Part shown: in pieces, positions 1 to 8,208 of the stretch
Numbering within the stretch: the first letter of the stretch is position 1
Layout of the letters: each line of letters starts with the position of its first letter
Source of the DNA: Cryptomeria japonica
Taxonomy: Eukaryota; Streptophyta; Pinopsida; Cupressales; Cupressaceae
DNA length: 64,000 nucleotides
Direction of reading: 5' to 3'
Assembly: GCF_030272615.1 (NCBI RefSeq)
Contig: NW_026728925.1
Location: 250,001-314,000 of the forward strand
Notes under the pieces: generated by a model
Database searches by the model: none
Told to the model about the DNA's origin: nothing
The model's input: only the letters and a program-made list of their open reading frames with translations
Program-made: the position numbers and the translations under genes

Positions 1-619
1 CTTGCTAATGTGATTGAATAGAACCCATTCAATGGTCTTGATTAAATTATTATTGTAAGAGAACTAAAGCTCTAAAGGCGAGCAAAGAACTTGACAATGT
101 ATGATTTTAATGTCAACATTATTATGAAGGAAAAGGTTTCCACATTGTTTTGTTAGAATTCTATCAACTCTTGTTCATGATTCAAATTGTCTTGGCTTCA
201 TTAATATTTGGAATCAAATTAACTATGTGTGCTAAGCACATTACTAAAACCTTTGAACAAGATGAAATTTGCAATGGCCTGCTTCGTCGTGTTTTTCTTA
301 ATTTTCCTTTAAATTTTTACATTAAAAAAATTATATATTACATAAAAATTGGTAAACCCTAACATAATATTTGGAGTGACAAATATACATTATAATGTGT
401 ATTAAAGCTTTGGTCAGATCCAAACCATAACGTACGGCCTGTTGTAGCAGGCTCATCATATAAGTTGTGTATGTTTTACAAAGCGCGATTAAAATCTTAC
501 TAATTTATAATCCTTTCAAGTATTATGGATAGGCCCTTTCTTAGTTTTCTCAAACACGTAACTTTTTGTGACACCATAGCAAAAGTCTGTTGAAATTTTT
601 TATGTACCTTTCGTGAATC
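1..619. other. Spacer without a recognised gene
   Basis: AT-rich sequence outside the inverted duplication. The open frame at 150-362 begins with a TTG codon and has no recognisable domain, so I do not call it a gene. A small hairpin (GCCTG 437-441 pairing with CAGGC 448-452) is the only local structure noted. The same spacer opens every unit. Confidence 0.7.
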
Positions 620-852
620 ATATTTAAGATTTGATTAAACTGAATATGTATATTCTTCAATACAAATGAAATTATATCCACTCAAGATAGATGAAAGCGA
701 TCTGGCCTTTAAAATGTGTCAGTGGTTAGTCAATGGCGATAGATGATATTTCTCCCTATCACCGCAGATCTGGATTGAAAAATACGTAAATGTATACTGG
801 GTATCCATGGCAGAATATCTTAATTAGGTGATTGGATCCACAATAAGTGTAT

Positions 853-1041
853 TCAACAGCAACTAGGATCTGGAATGTTGCCTTCACAGTTAGGACACGA
901 CGCTAACATCTCCACAATTTCAAGCAGATTATCAATGCCTGCATTTGTATTCACTATTTTGTTGAGGATTGGTCGAGCAGAGACAGCGAGGGAAAACACA
1001 ACGTTGAGCACAAGCAGCAGTGCCATAACTTTCAGGAGCAT
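853..1041 (-). CDS. Small secreted four-cysteine peptide (unit 1)
   Basis: A 62-residue preprotein. Residues 1-22 look like a signal peptide: a Leu/Val-rich core from about residue 5 to 20, with likely cleavage after Val-Ser-Ala 22. The predicted mature part is about 40 residues, starting RPIL, with an acidic, probably helical stretch (LLEIVEML, 39-46) and a C-terminal cysteine motif C49-x2-C52-x8-C61-C62 that ends the protein. I chose the ATG at 1041. The paralogue's start aligns with a TTG at 1053, and the next in-frame ATG keeps the signal peptide. TATA (1156-1163) and W-box-like (1198-1203) elements lie upstream. The family is not recognised. An apoplastic signalling or defence peptide is an inference from size, secretion signal and promoter only. 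Confidence 0.65.
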   Translation of the reverse strand: MLLKVMALLLVLNVVFSLAVSARPILNKIVNTNAGIDNLLEIVEMLASCPNCEGNIPDPSCC

Positions 1042-1155
1042 CGATCTCGACAATACTAATTGGCAGAATGAATGTTAACAAATGAAAAAACGTATTCGGT
1101 TTAGCGAGATAGAGAGCGAAGATCGAGAATGGTGATGGATAAACAAGGAAAATCG

Positions 1156-1203
1156 TATTTATAGAGACAGACGACGGCGTGTGAGTATGTTTGATCAAGT
1201 CAA
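1156..1203 (-). promoter_or_regulatory. Promoter of minus-strand peptide gene (unit 1)
   Basis: On the minus strand, TATAAATA lies at 1163-1156 and TTGACT (W-box core) at 1203-1198, about 35 bases upstream of it. Transcription should start near 1130, giving a leader of roughly 90 bases with CT-rich sequence similar to the paralogue's. Confidence 0.7.
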
Positions 1204-1387
1204 AATTAAAATTTGTTCAACTAGGGTGATATTCAAAGTAAAAAATGGCGCGTGGAACTGCAACATTTCAAGAGGCGACAAAGGGACTTTGAATATCAAC
1301 ATTGACTTATTCATATTGCACGTCAATTGTCTTCGCTTTCTATCAAGCATGAAAGCACCTTTAACACCAATATCACCAATTTCAATT

Positions 1388-1433
1388 TTGACCTATTCAA
1401 ACATTTGCACTCCATCGTCCATCTCTATAAATA
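1388..1433 (+). promoter_or_regulatory. Promoter of plus-strand peptide gene (unit 1)
   Basis: TTGACC (W-box core) lies at 1388-1393 and TATAAATA at 1426-1433, in the same order and nearly the same spacing as in the partner promoter. A second TTGACT at 1302-1307 lies further upstream. The expected start is near 1460, in a CT-rich leader. Confidence 0.7.
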
Positions 1434-1567
1434 CGATTTACCTGGTTTATACATCACCATTCTCGATCTTCGCTCTCTATCTCTTAAAAAATTCACTCGG
1501 CTCTTCTTTCTTCATTTGTAAACCAATACGTACGTTTCTTTGCTTGATATTCATTCTGGCAATTAGT

Positions 1568-1792
1568 ATGGAGAGATCGATTCATCTGAAAGTTATGGCA
1601 GTGCTGCTCATGCTCAACGCTATGGTTTTCCTCGCTGTCTCTGCTCGACCAATCCTGACGGAAAAAGTGAATACAAATGCAAGCGTGAACAACAATGATT
1701 CAATTGATAATCTGGTTGAAATTGTGGAGATGTTAGCATCTGGTTCTAACTGTTCAGGCAACATCAAAGATCCTAATTGCCGCAAAAGATAA
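1568..1792 (+). CDS. Small secreted two-cysteine peptide (unit 1)
   Basis: A 74-residue preprotein, paralogous and divergent to the gene at 853-1041. Residues 1-26 form a likely signal peptide ending Val-Ser-Ala. The mature part of about 48 residues starts RPIL. It has a six-residue insertion at 39-44 (SVNNND) and the shared EIVEMLAS helix-like stretch at 51-58. Only Cys62 and Cys71 remain; the positions matching the partner's outer cysteines are Gly59 and Arg72, and the tail is basic (RKR). Three N-glycosylation sequons occur (N37, N43, N61). The frame stays open upstream to 1181, but that stretch contains the promoter. The ATG at 1568, with G at +4 and about 110 bases after the expected transcription start, is the natural start. 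This unit has Glu2 (GAG). Function unknown. Confidence 0.65.
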   Translation: MERSIHLKVMAVLLMLNAMVFLAVSARPILTEKVNTNASVNNNDSIDNLVEIVEMLASGSNCSGNIKDPNCRKR

Positions 1793-2294
1793 AACAATGA
1801 TGCATAGAGTTACTGTGAATCCAACGCACATAACTAAGATTTTTCGCCACGGAAATCCGTGAGAGCTTTACATTATTTGGGTATTTTGTGGTCCATGGTG
1901 ACAAGGAGAAAGAGAAATATAATTAAATCCCTTGGACACTACTCGCTGACACATTTTAAAACCAGAACGCTTTCATCCATCTGGATTGCGTAATATGTAA
2001 TTATTTTTCTGTATTCAAGAATATACATATTCAGCCCAATCAAATCTTAAATATCAAATTTGTTTCATTAAATATTCGTTTTCTAATTGTTCATTGTTTT
2101 CCACATTGAAGTTGGTGTGGTGGTAGCTCTAGTTTGTCGCAGAAATAACGTTTTCCTTTCTATTTCCCAATTATCATTGATCTTTTAGTGGTAAACTATC
2201 AAACTTATATTGAGTCAAGTTTCCCTATTCCTCTTTGGATATCCCAATTACTTATACAAATTATACATATTACTTATTTATACCGTTAATTTAA
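1793..2294. other. 3' flank of plus-strand gene and spacer
   Basis: The first part (to 2054) is alignable with the 3' flank of the minus-strand gene. It contains no AATAAA but has TGTAAT at 1996 and the shared AAGAATATACATATTCAG near 2018-2035, so polyadenylation signals may lie here. From 2055 to 2294 nothing is recognised. Confidence 0.5.
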
Positions 2295-4180
2295 GTAGCA
2301 TAGGTCAACTTCTTGTGATATGATTAGTCAAGCAAGGAACCAAGCTCTCCTCCTCAATTGTCATTATTTTTAGTGAAAATTATTAGTAACAAAAAATGAT
2401 ACGTAGCATTATCTCAAAGGCATCATGCAAACCCTTCACATCTATCTGTGCTACATAATGTTAATTCACTACTCACCAAATGTGATATGGTCATACTTTT
2501 TCCCTAAACAAAATCAACAACAATCAAAAGTAATGGAATTTTAAACAAGTTAAACACTTATAAAATTAAAAAATGAAGCCATTAATGCAATGATTTCAAG
2601 AAAATAAAGCTATTTAGTACTATTATTATAGCGAGAAGAATAAATGGATTTTATCTCTCTGTTTAGAACAGATTTCCTTCTAAGGTGAAAATTTTGCAAC
2701 TAATTTTCCTAAGGTATTTTGTCAAGTTCAATTAGAGGATATAAAATATTGGAGGTGCGTTTTATGTAGTGCAACTTTCTTGGTACTTGAACTTGACACA
2801 AAATAAAAGGATGTTTATGTGCAGTCAAGTATGTCAAGTAGTGCAACTTTCTTGGCACTTGAATTTGGTAATTTTTCTAAAGCCAACAAAGTATTTGTGC
2901 TTCTTATCTAACTATGAATTTTAGTTCCTTGAATTTTCTTTTAGTTTTGATAGAATCAAGAAAATGCTAACTCAATCATATAATATCTAATATTTTGAAG
3001 GATAAAGTGCCATGGCTTATCTAACCAATTCGCTAGAATGTTGGAGAAGTTTGAAAAACATATATTGAATGGTGTCCTAGCCAAAAGTAGGAATAATATT
3101 GAATTTGCTACAAGTAATTTTGGTCTATTGGATTATTTCATTAAAAAATTGCTTGAGACTAGCCTAATGAATAAAAATTATATGTTTGGCCTTGCCAAAG
3201 TTATTATTTTTAATTGCTTCTTTTTTTAAAACTTTTTGGTTTTCATATGTAAGAAATATTATGTTACTTGACCTAAGAAGTTAATTATTAAAAGGAGAAA
3301 CTATTGTTTACAACTGAAAGTAAGTTAAAATTTCTTTTCTCTTGAATCCCAATATCCTTGAAGTTTTTAAACTTTCTCAGCTTACCGCTAAATATTATTT
3401 AGACAAGAATAGTGATAGGTTCAAGTAGTTCTTAAGGTATATAATCAATTCTAACATGAAATAAAAGGTGTTGGATTTTGTTTGAAGAAATAAATTAGAG
3501 CCCTTTGAAATTAAGCAATTTGATGGATATTTTAGATTATTTTTCTAGGTACTAGGAATGTACTATAAGAAGCAAATATGCATATGTCTAATGCGCCTTC
3601 TTGTAAATATCCAAAAAATTATGTAAATAGAATATTTAATTATGAGGCAGGGGTTGTAGCGGGATTCCATAAATCTATTATAAATTTTAAAATAGCTTAC
3701 CCTCCTTGTACTTTCATATAGTATCCACTCTTGCACACTTTATTGCAAGCCTTCTCTTTTGAATGGACTAAGTAGTTAGGAAAGAAACTAGTTTTATACT
3801 TCATTTGTGTTAGACATGTTTTTATTGTCTAATTAAAAACAATGCAATTGTATATACATTTGTCTTGTAGAAGTTATAGATTTTTTATTATTTCTTTACT
3901 ATCCTTATCCTTAATATACTAGGATTTATATAGCATAAGAATATCTAATTAAGTAATAAATTTTCTTAGTCCCCCTATTTATCTTTTTGGGTGAAATATT
4001 GATAAAATGAAGGATACAATATGTATCATGATTGAAGAACTATAACCATAATTATGGCTATCCTATAGTTCATCATTACTCGTCTACTTTTATGCCTAAC
4101 CAAGTGATATCTCTAGTAATCATATGGTACATGTATGAGGTGGATAATATTTTATTTTAAGTAGCATTAGAAAGATGGTT
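2295..4180. repeat. Block A, ancient direct duplicate of 6374-8208 (unit 1)
   Basis: Aligns in the same orientation with block A' at 6374-8208. Shared landmarks in order: CAACTTCTTGTGATATGA near the start, TGCAACTTTCTTGG-like sequence, a GGTGTCCTAGC stretch, GAGCCCTTTGAAAT-like sequence, ATATGCATATGTCTA, GGATACAATATGTATCA, and a 34-base perfect match at 4114-4147. The copies differ by many substitutions and indels. The 63-codon frame at 3038-3229 starts with a TTG codon and its A' counterpart differs at most positions, so I treat the block as non-coding, perhaps transposon-derived. Confidence 0.8.
2766..2865. repeat. Short direct repeat inside block A
   Basis: GTAGTGCAACTTTCTTGG begins at 2766 and again at 2838, each followed by a diverged ACTTGAA stretch. 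The homologous part of block A' has only one such copy, so the local duplication arose in A after A and A' separated. Confidence 0.8.
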
Positions 4181-4694
4181 CCTATTAGAGTAAAAGGTTT
4201 TATTTACTAAATTAATTTAATCATATTGATTAATTAACTAAGTCACCTTTTCCTTTTTTCACTTAAGCTAAATTTAGGAAGCTTTTTGGGGAATTTAATA
4301 ATTATTTTATTTCATGCATTCATCCCTTAGGGTTTGCTTTAGGGTTTTGATCTCCTTTATTAAACAATTGATCTCATTGTAATTATTCATTCTGGCAAGT
4401 TAATTCATTTGTGATTCTTCTTGCAATTGTCTCCAATTATTCTTGCACTCTCTTGTTTGTAGGATTTTCTCTTGTACGTGGTAGGTATTTGCATGCAGGC
4501 GATTATTGGGCATTGTGGAATTCATCAATCATGAATTCTATCATGGTATCAGAAGTCCAGACCTGATGCACCTCATTCATCAAATTTGATATTTTCCTTA
4601 TGAATATTTTTTGTTTGCATCTTGGGTCAATTTGAATCTCAAAATAAGATCTCTGAGGATTTGAAAATTCACCTTTTTTTGTGATCAAGGGGGG
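4181..4694 (+). mobile_element. Decayed copia-like LTR end with primer-binding site (unit 1)
   Basis: TGGTATCAGA at 4544-4553 matches the first ten bases of the plant copia primer-binding site, complementary to initiator tRNA-Met. It is preceded directly by CA, the usual LTR terminus. A purine run AAGGGGGG at 4687-4694 resembles a polypurine tract. The LTR-like sequence upstream is AT-rich. Its 5' end is not certain: I placed it where homology between blocks A and A' stops, and no clear TG terminus is seen there. No gag, pol or second LTR is present, so this is at most a fragment. Confidence 0.5.
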
Positions 4695-4986
4695 CGCCTA
4701 TTGTTTTGGACCACCACCACCAGTGGTTAGAGACCTCCTCCCCTCCCCGACTGCCCTCCACCACCTCATGCCATCAACGGACCACCACCGCGCCACCAGT
4801 TTCATTGTTAGAAGCCTTTTTGAGCCTATTGGGATTTTTTTGTGATATTGGGAGCAAACAGAGGCGTTCTTCGATAAACCATATATTGAAGTAGAATTTA
4901 TTTTAGATTTCATTTCTGGTTTGACCTTTTCTATTTTAGAATTGATGTAAACTTTTGTTTTAATCTTTTCTATTTTGTTTTAACCG
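4695..4986. other. GC-rich stretch after retroelement relic
   Basis: 4708-4795 is rich in CCACCA/CTCC and stands out against the AT-rich surroundings. It may be the leader of the former retroelement. Frames open on both strands (4706-4894 plus, 4698-4913 minus) are low-complexity and are not called as genes. Confidence 0.5.
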
Positions 4987-5168
4987 TTATCTCGTCATAC
5001 TAACTGCCAAAACGAACCTGAAGCAAAGATGCGTGATAAAGAGAGTATATTGTATTTATAAACAGAGTGCAAGCGTTTGTATAGGTCAAGAGTGATATTC
5101 GGTGAAAAAGGGTGAGATTCAAAGTAAAACAATGGAGCGTTGAATTGCAGCATTTTAAGAGGCTCGAG
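4987..5168 (-). pseudogene. Third peptide-gene copy: promoter and leader only (unit 1)
   Basis: On the minus strand this carries a full set of upstream elements: the distal segment shared with the minus-strand gene (around 5110-5168), TTGACC at 5089-5084, TATAAATA at 5060-5053, a leader, and GGCAGTTAGTATG, matching GGCAATTAGTATG at the plus-strand gene's start. The ATG at 4998 is followed by ACG AGA and then TAA (4989-4987). Homology ends there, next to the retroelement-related sequence. The promoter looks intact although the peptide is lost, so it may still be transcribed. Confidence 0.75.
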
Positions 5169-6373
5169 CTCAAAAGATGCTTTTATTTTTCTTGAACCAA
5201 ACAATACAGTAGAAGTTCAATGCATTTTTGGTTTCACCATTTTTCTTTTCATACAACCCTTTATAATTTATAAAAACGTTTTTCAATAAATTTTTTAATT
5301 TTAACCAAAATTGAAATGGTCAAGCAAAGAAAAAAAATGTTGAATAGCAGCAATGAGTATGCTGATCTTGAATGCTATTCATTATTGAAAAAGTGTCTTT
5401 GATGACAAAGTGGACGTTATGATAAGTACAATAATTGAAAGGATACAATTTTAAAGGAAAAATCTTCAGAATCCTATCATCTAAAGTATCATAAATTGAT
5501 GGAACCTCAAACCGTACATTTTAAAATCTCTCCCAATGGGATGTTTCTTTTGAAATATTTTTTTTGTGTGCAAGGGTGAGCTAGTCATAGTTCTAGTCTT
5601 TTCATGACCCCTTTTCTCCCAAGTACAATAGTTTGGAGTTGAGATGCACTTTCTATTATTCCACTTTGGTTTTTTGTTCTTCCAATCATGGATCTTTAAT
5701 TTACATCTTTATGTCTCTTTTACCATTTATTAATAGGTAACATTACCTTTTAGCTATATACCATCATTTCATTCTTTCTAGTTGTCCTTTCCTTTATTGA
5801 TGTTTTGTTATTAGCCTTAATAGCTTAATAATCTTTGATGAGTGACCACTTTAATGAATTGTCAAAATTTATTTGTATCCCTTTGTTGTTATTGCATCTA
5901 TATTCTTTTTTGTTTTCTATGAAGGAAGGTATAGTTAGAACCATTATGGTCCTTGTATCAAGTGTGCATGTTATAATATGATAGATGATAACTTTCATTT
6001 TCTTTATATGTCAATCTAACATCAACAAGAGCATCGCTTATCATAGAATCTACCCACCTATGTGGTACAGTTGAAAGAACTAACATTTGGCTTGTTGCCA
6101 ATAGAAATTTTCTATTTGTCTACATGTGTTCAATCCCTTTGTGAGATGTAAGAGGATCATTTGATAATAATATGTCATGTTTCTCTAAAGACTTAAAAGG
6201 GAGTTTTTGTTTGAGATATCTCATTCTTTGTTGCTTGTGGCCTATGAATTTTTTATGTTGAGGCGTCCCCCTCCTCTTGTATTATGAGATTTTCCTTGTA
6301 CCGACAAGTATATATTGATGTGTGATAAGATTCAACATATTTCCCACATCACTTCAACATATACTTGTTGCAG
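5169..6373. other. Spacer without a recognised gene
   Basis: AT-rich sequence between the third promoter relic and block A'. I see no gene, structural RNA or repeat in it beyond homopolymer runs. It has no clear counterpart upstream of block A. Confidence 0.6.
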
Positions 6374-8208
6374 GTAGCATGTGCCAACTTCTTGTGATAT
6401 GAGTGCTCCATACATACAACCAACCTCTCCTCCCCAATTGTCAATATTCTTAGTGACAAATAGCTGAAATGTGGCATTCTCTTCAATACATCACATAGGC
6501 TCTTGAAATCTATATGTGCTAGATAATTTTAATTCACCACTTAGCAATATGTGATATGGTAATAATTATTTTCTCAAAGAAAATAAACAACAATCATGTA
6601 ATGAAATTTTTAACAGGTTAAACACTTCGAAAAATTAAAAATTAAACCATTAATGCAATACATTAGAACATGGGAATATGTTTGCCATTATTAGAGTGGG
6701 AAGAATAAATGGGTTGGTATAGCTCTCCATTGACTAATTTTCCTAAGGTACTGTGTCAACTTCAAAATAATGTTTGTATAGTTTTTCAATTCTATTTTAT
6801 TTAGTGCAGCATTTCTAGTCTTTAAATTTGATGCAAAATGAAAGGGTTTCCATGTGCATTCAAGTATGTCCTTAACTTCTCCTTTCAATATTAAAAAAAA
6901 TATATTTTATCTATTTGAGAAAATTTCTTAAGAGGAAGATAAAAAAAAAAATTGTGCTCGTTATCAAACTATGATTTTTTGTTCCTTGGGAGATAGATAA
7001 AATTTGAGTGATTTGATGAGTTCCATAGAATGATAAACAAATTTGAAAAAGATAAAATTAATGGATGGTGTCCTAGCGATTCATTTCAAGAACATTCTTG
7101 AATTTAGGAAGAATATCAAATTTCCTATATGTAGATGGTATCTATTTGATTATTTATTTAACAAGTTTTTTGTGCCTAGCATAATGGATAATCATTATAG
7201 GTTTCACCTTGTCAATGTAGTTATCCTTAATTTATTCCTTTGTGAATATTTGTTGGGTCTCATATGTAAGAAATACTATCATAAGACCCATGAAGTTAAA
7301 TATTTAAAGAGGGTAGAGTTACTTACAAATACAAATAAATTAACAAGTTTTATTTGACCTAACTCCATGTTTCACTAAAACTAATTCCTTATGAGCTTGC
7401 CACTAAATATGGTTGAGACATAATAGTCCTAGGGTGATTTACTTTTGGAGGAATATAATCAAGTCCAATGTACAGTAAATAGTGTTGAAGACTTGCTCAA
7501 GAAATGAACTATAGCCCTTTGAAATTTACAAATTTGAGGGATATTTCAATTCAAATTATTACATATTATGCTAGGTCCTAGAAATGTAGTGTAATTAATA
7601 AATATGCATATGTCTATGACGCTTGTTTTGAATGTTCATTTTTTTTAATGTAAATAGGCTATTTGAGTATTTGGACCATGGATCATACAGGGAATATACA
7701 AATATATTATTAATTTTAAAATCACTTACCCTCCCTATATCTCCATATGGTATATCACCCTTTTTCACACTTTCTTGGAAGCCTTCTCTAGTTAATGGAC
7801 AAAGTAGGTAGGAAATTAATGGGTTCTATACTTCATCTATGTTAAAGATGTAGTGTTTGTTTGAATGAACCCTTTGTGGCTATATATACATTTCTCATCT
7901 AGAAATTGTAGAAATTTTTAGTATTTCTTTATTACCCTTATGTTGAATATATTACGATTTTTGTAGAAGAAGTCTGTCTAATTAAGTAATGAATTTACTT
8001 AGTACCCATATTTCTTCTTTTTGGGAAAAGGTTGATGATAATATAGGATACAATATGTATCACTATTGAAGAATTGTAATCAAAATTTATGTTTCTCCTA
8101 TGGTTCCTCATTACTTGTTTCTTTATAACCAACTAATAGTTATAGTAATCATATGGTACATGTATGAGGTGGATAAATTTCATTCTAAGTAGCATTAGAA
8201 AGATAGTT
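6374..8208. repeat. Block A', ancient direct duplicate of 2295-4180 (unit 1)
   Basis: Counterpart of block A, about 50 bases shorter. The open frame at 7043-7357 (104 codons) starts with a non-ATG codon and overlaps the part aligned with the frame in block A. The two translations share only short stretches (GVLA, VVILN-like), as expected from DNA homology. No family is recognised. Confidence 0.8.

Larger units (their letters stand above)
620..1233 (-). repeat. Left arm of diverged inverted gene duplication
   Basis: Read on the minus strand, this arm aligns with 1369-2054 on the plus strand through upstream element, W-box, TATA box, leader, coding region and 3' flank. Outer limit: ATATTTAAGATTTGATT at 620-636 is matched by its reverse complement at 2038-2054. 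Inner limit: GGTGATATT at 1225-1233 is matched by AATATCACC at 1369-1377. The arms differ by many substitutions and some indels, including one of six codons in the coding region. The same arm occurs in units 2-7 at +9043 steps. Confidence 0.85.
1369..2054 (+). repeat. Right arm of diverged inverted gene duplication
   Basis: Counterpart of the left arm, carrying the plus-strand peptide gene. The 3' flanks remain alignable: CTGACACATTTTAAA, CGCTTTCATC and AAGAATATACATATTCAG occur downstream of both genes in the same order. About 135 bases separate the arms. Confidence 0.85.

Noticed and set aside
437-452. Hairpin GCCTG/CAGGC as a terminator or RNA gene
   Set aside because: A five-base stem with a six-base loop is expected by chance in a sequence of this length and has no supporting context.
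875-1078. 67-codon plus-strand frame opposite the four-cysteine gene
   Set aside because: Antisense shadow of a real gene, with no promoter or domain of its own. The same applies to the minus-strand frame at 1582-1797.
932-1198. 88-codon minus-strand frame overlapping the four-cysteine gene
   Set aside because: It is the +1 shadow of the 62-residue gene plus its promoter. It loses the signal peptide and includes the TATA region.
1181-1567. Upstream extension of the plus-strand peptide frame to a 203-codon protein
   Set aside because: The extension runs through the W-box, TATA box and expected leader. Its first codon is not ATG, and the paralogue aligns as a gene starting at the ATG at 1568.
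3038-3229. 63-codon frame in block A and the related 104-codon frame at 7043-7357 in block A'
   Set aside because: Both start with non-ATG codons. Their translations are only patchily similar, with indels, and match nothing I recognise. The DNA-level duplication explains the resemblance.
4698-4913. Overlapping 62- and 71-codon frames over the CCACCA-rich stretch
   Set aside because: Low-complexity GC-rich sequence opens frames on both strands. No start context or domain, and it adjoins a retroelement relic.
4687-4990. A complete miniature LTR element (TRIM) with a second LTR after the purine run
   Set aside because: Sequence after 4695 shows no similarity to the LTR-like sequence before 4544, so no paired LTR can be supported.
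7370-7420. Possible retrotransposon integrase-like residues (PYELA) in a frame across block A'
   Set aside because: The frame is broken by many stops and the match is only a few residues. Too weak to call an element.
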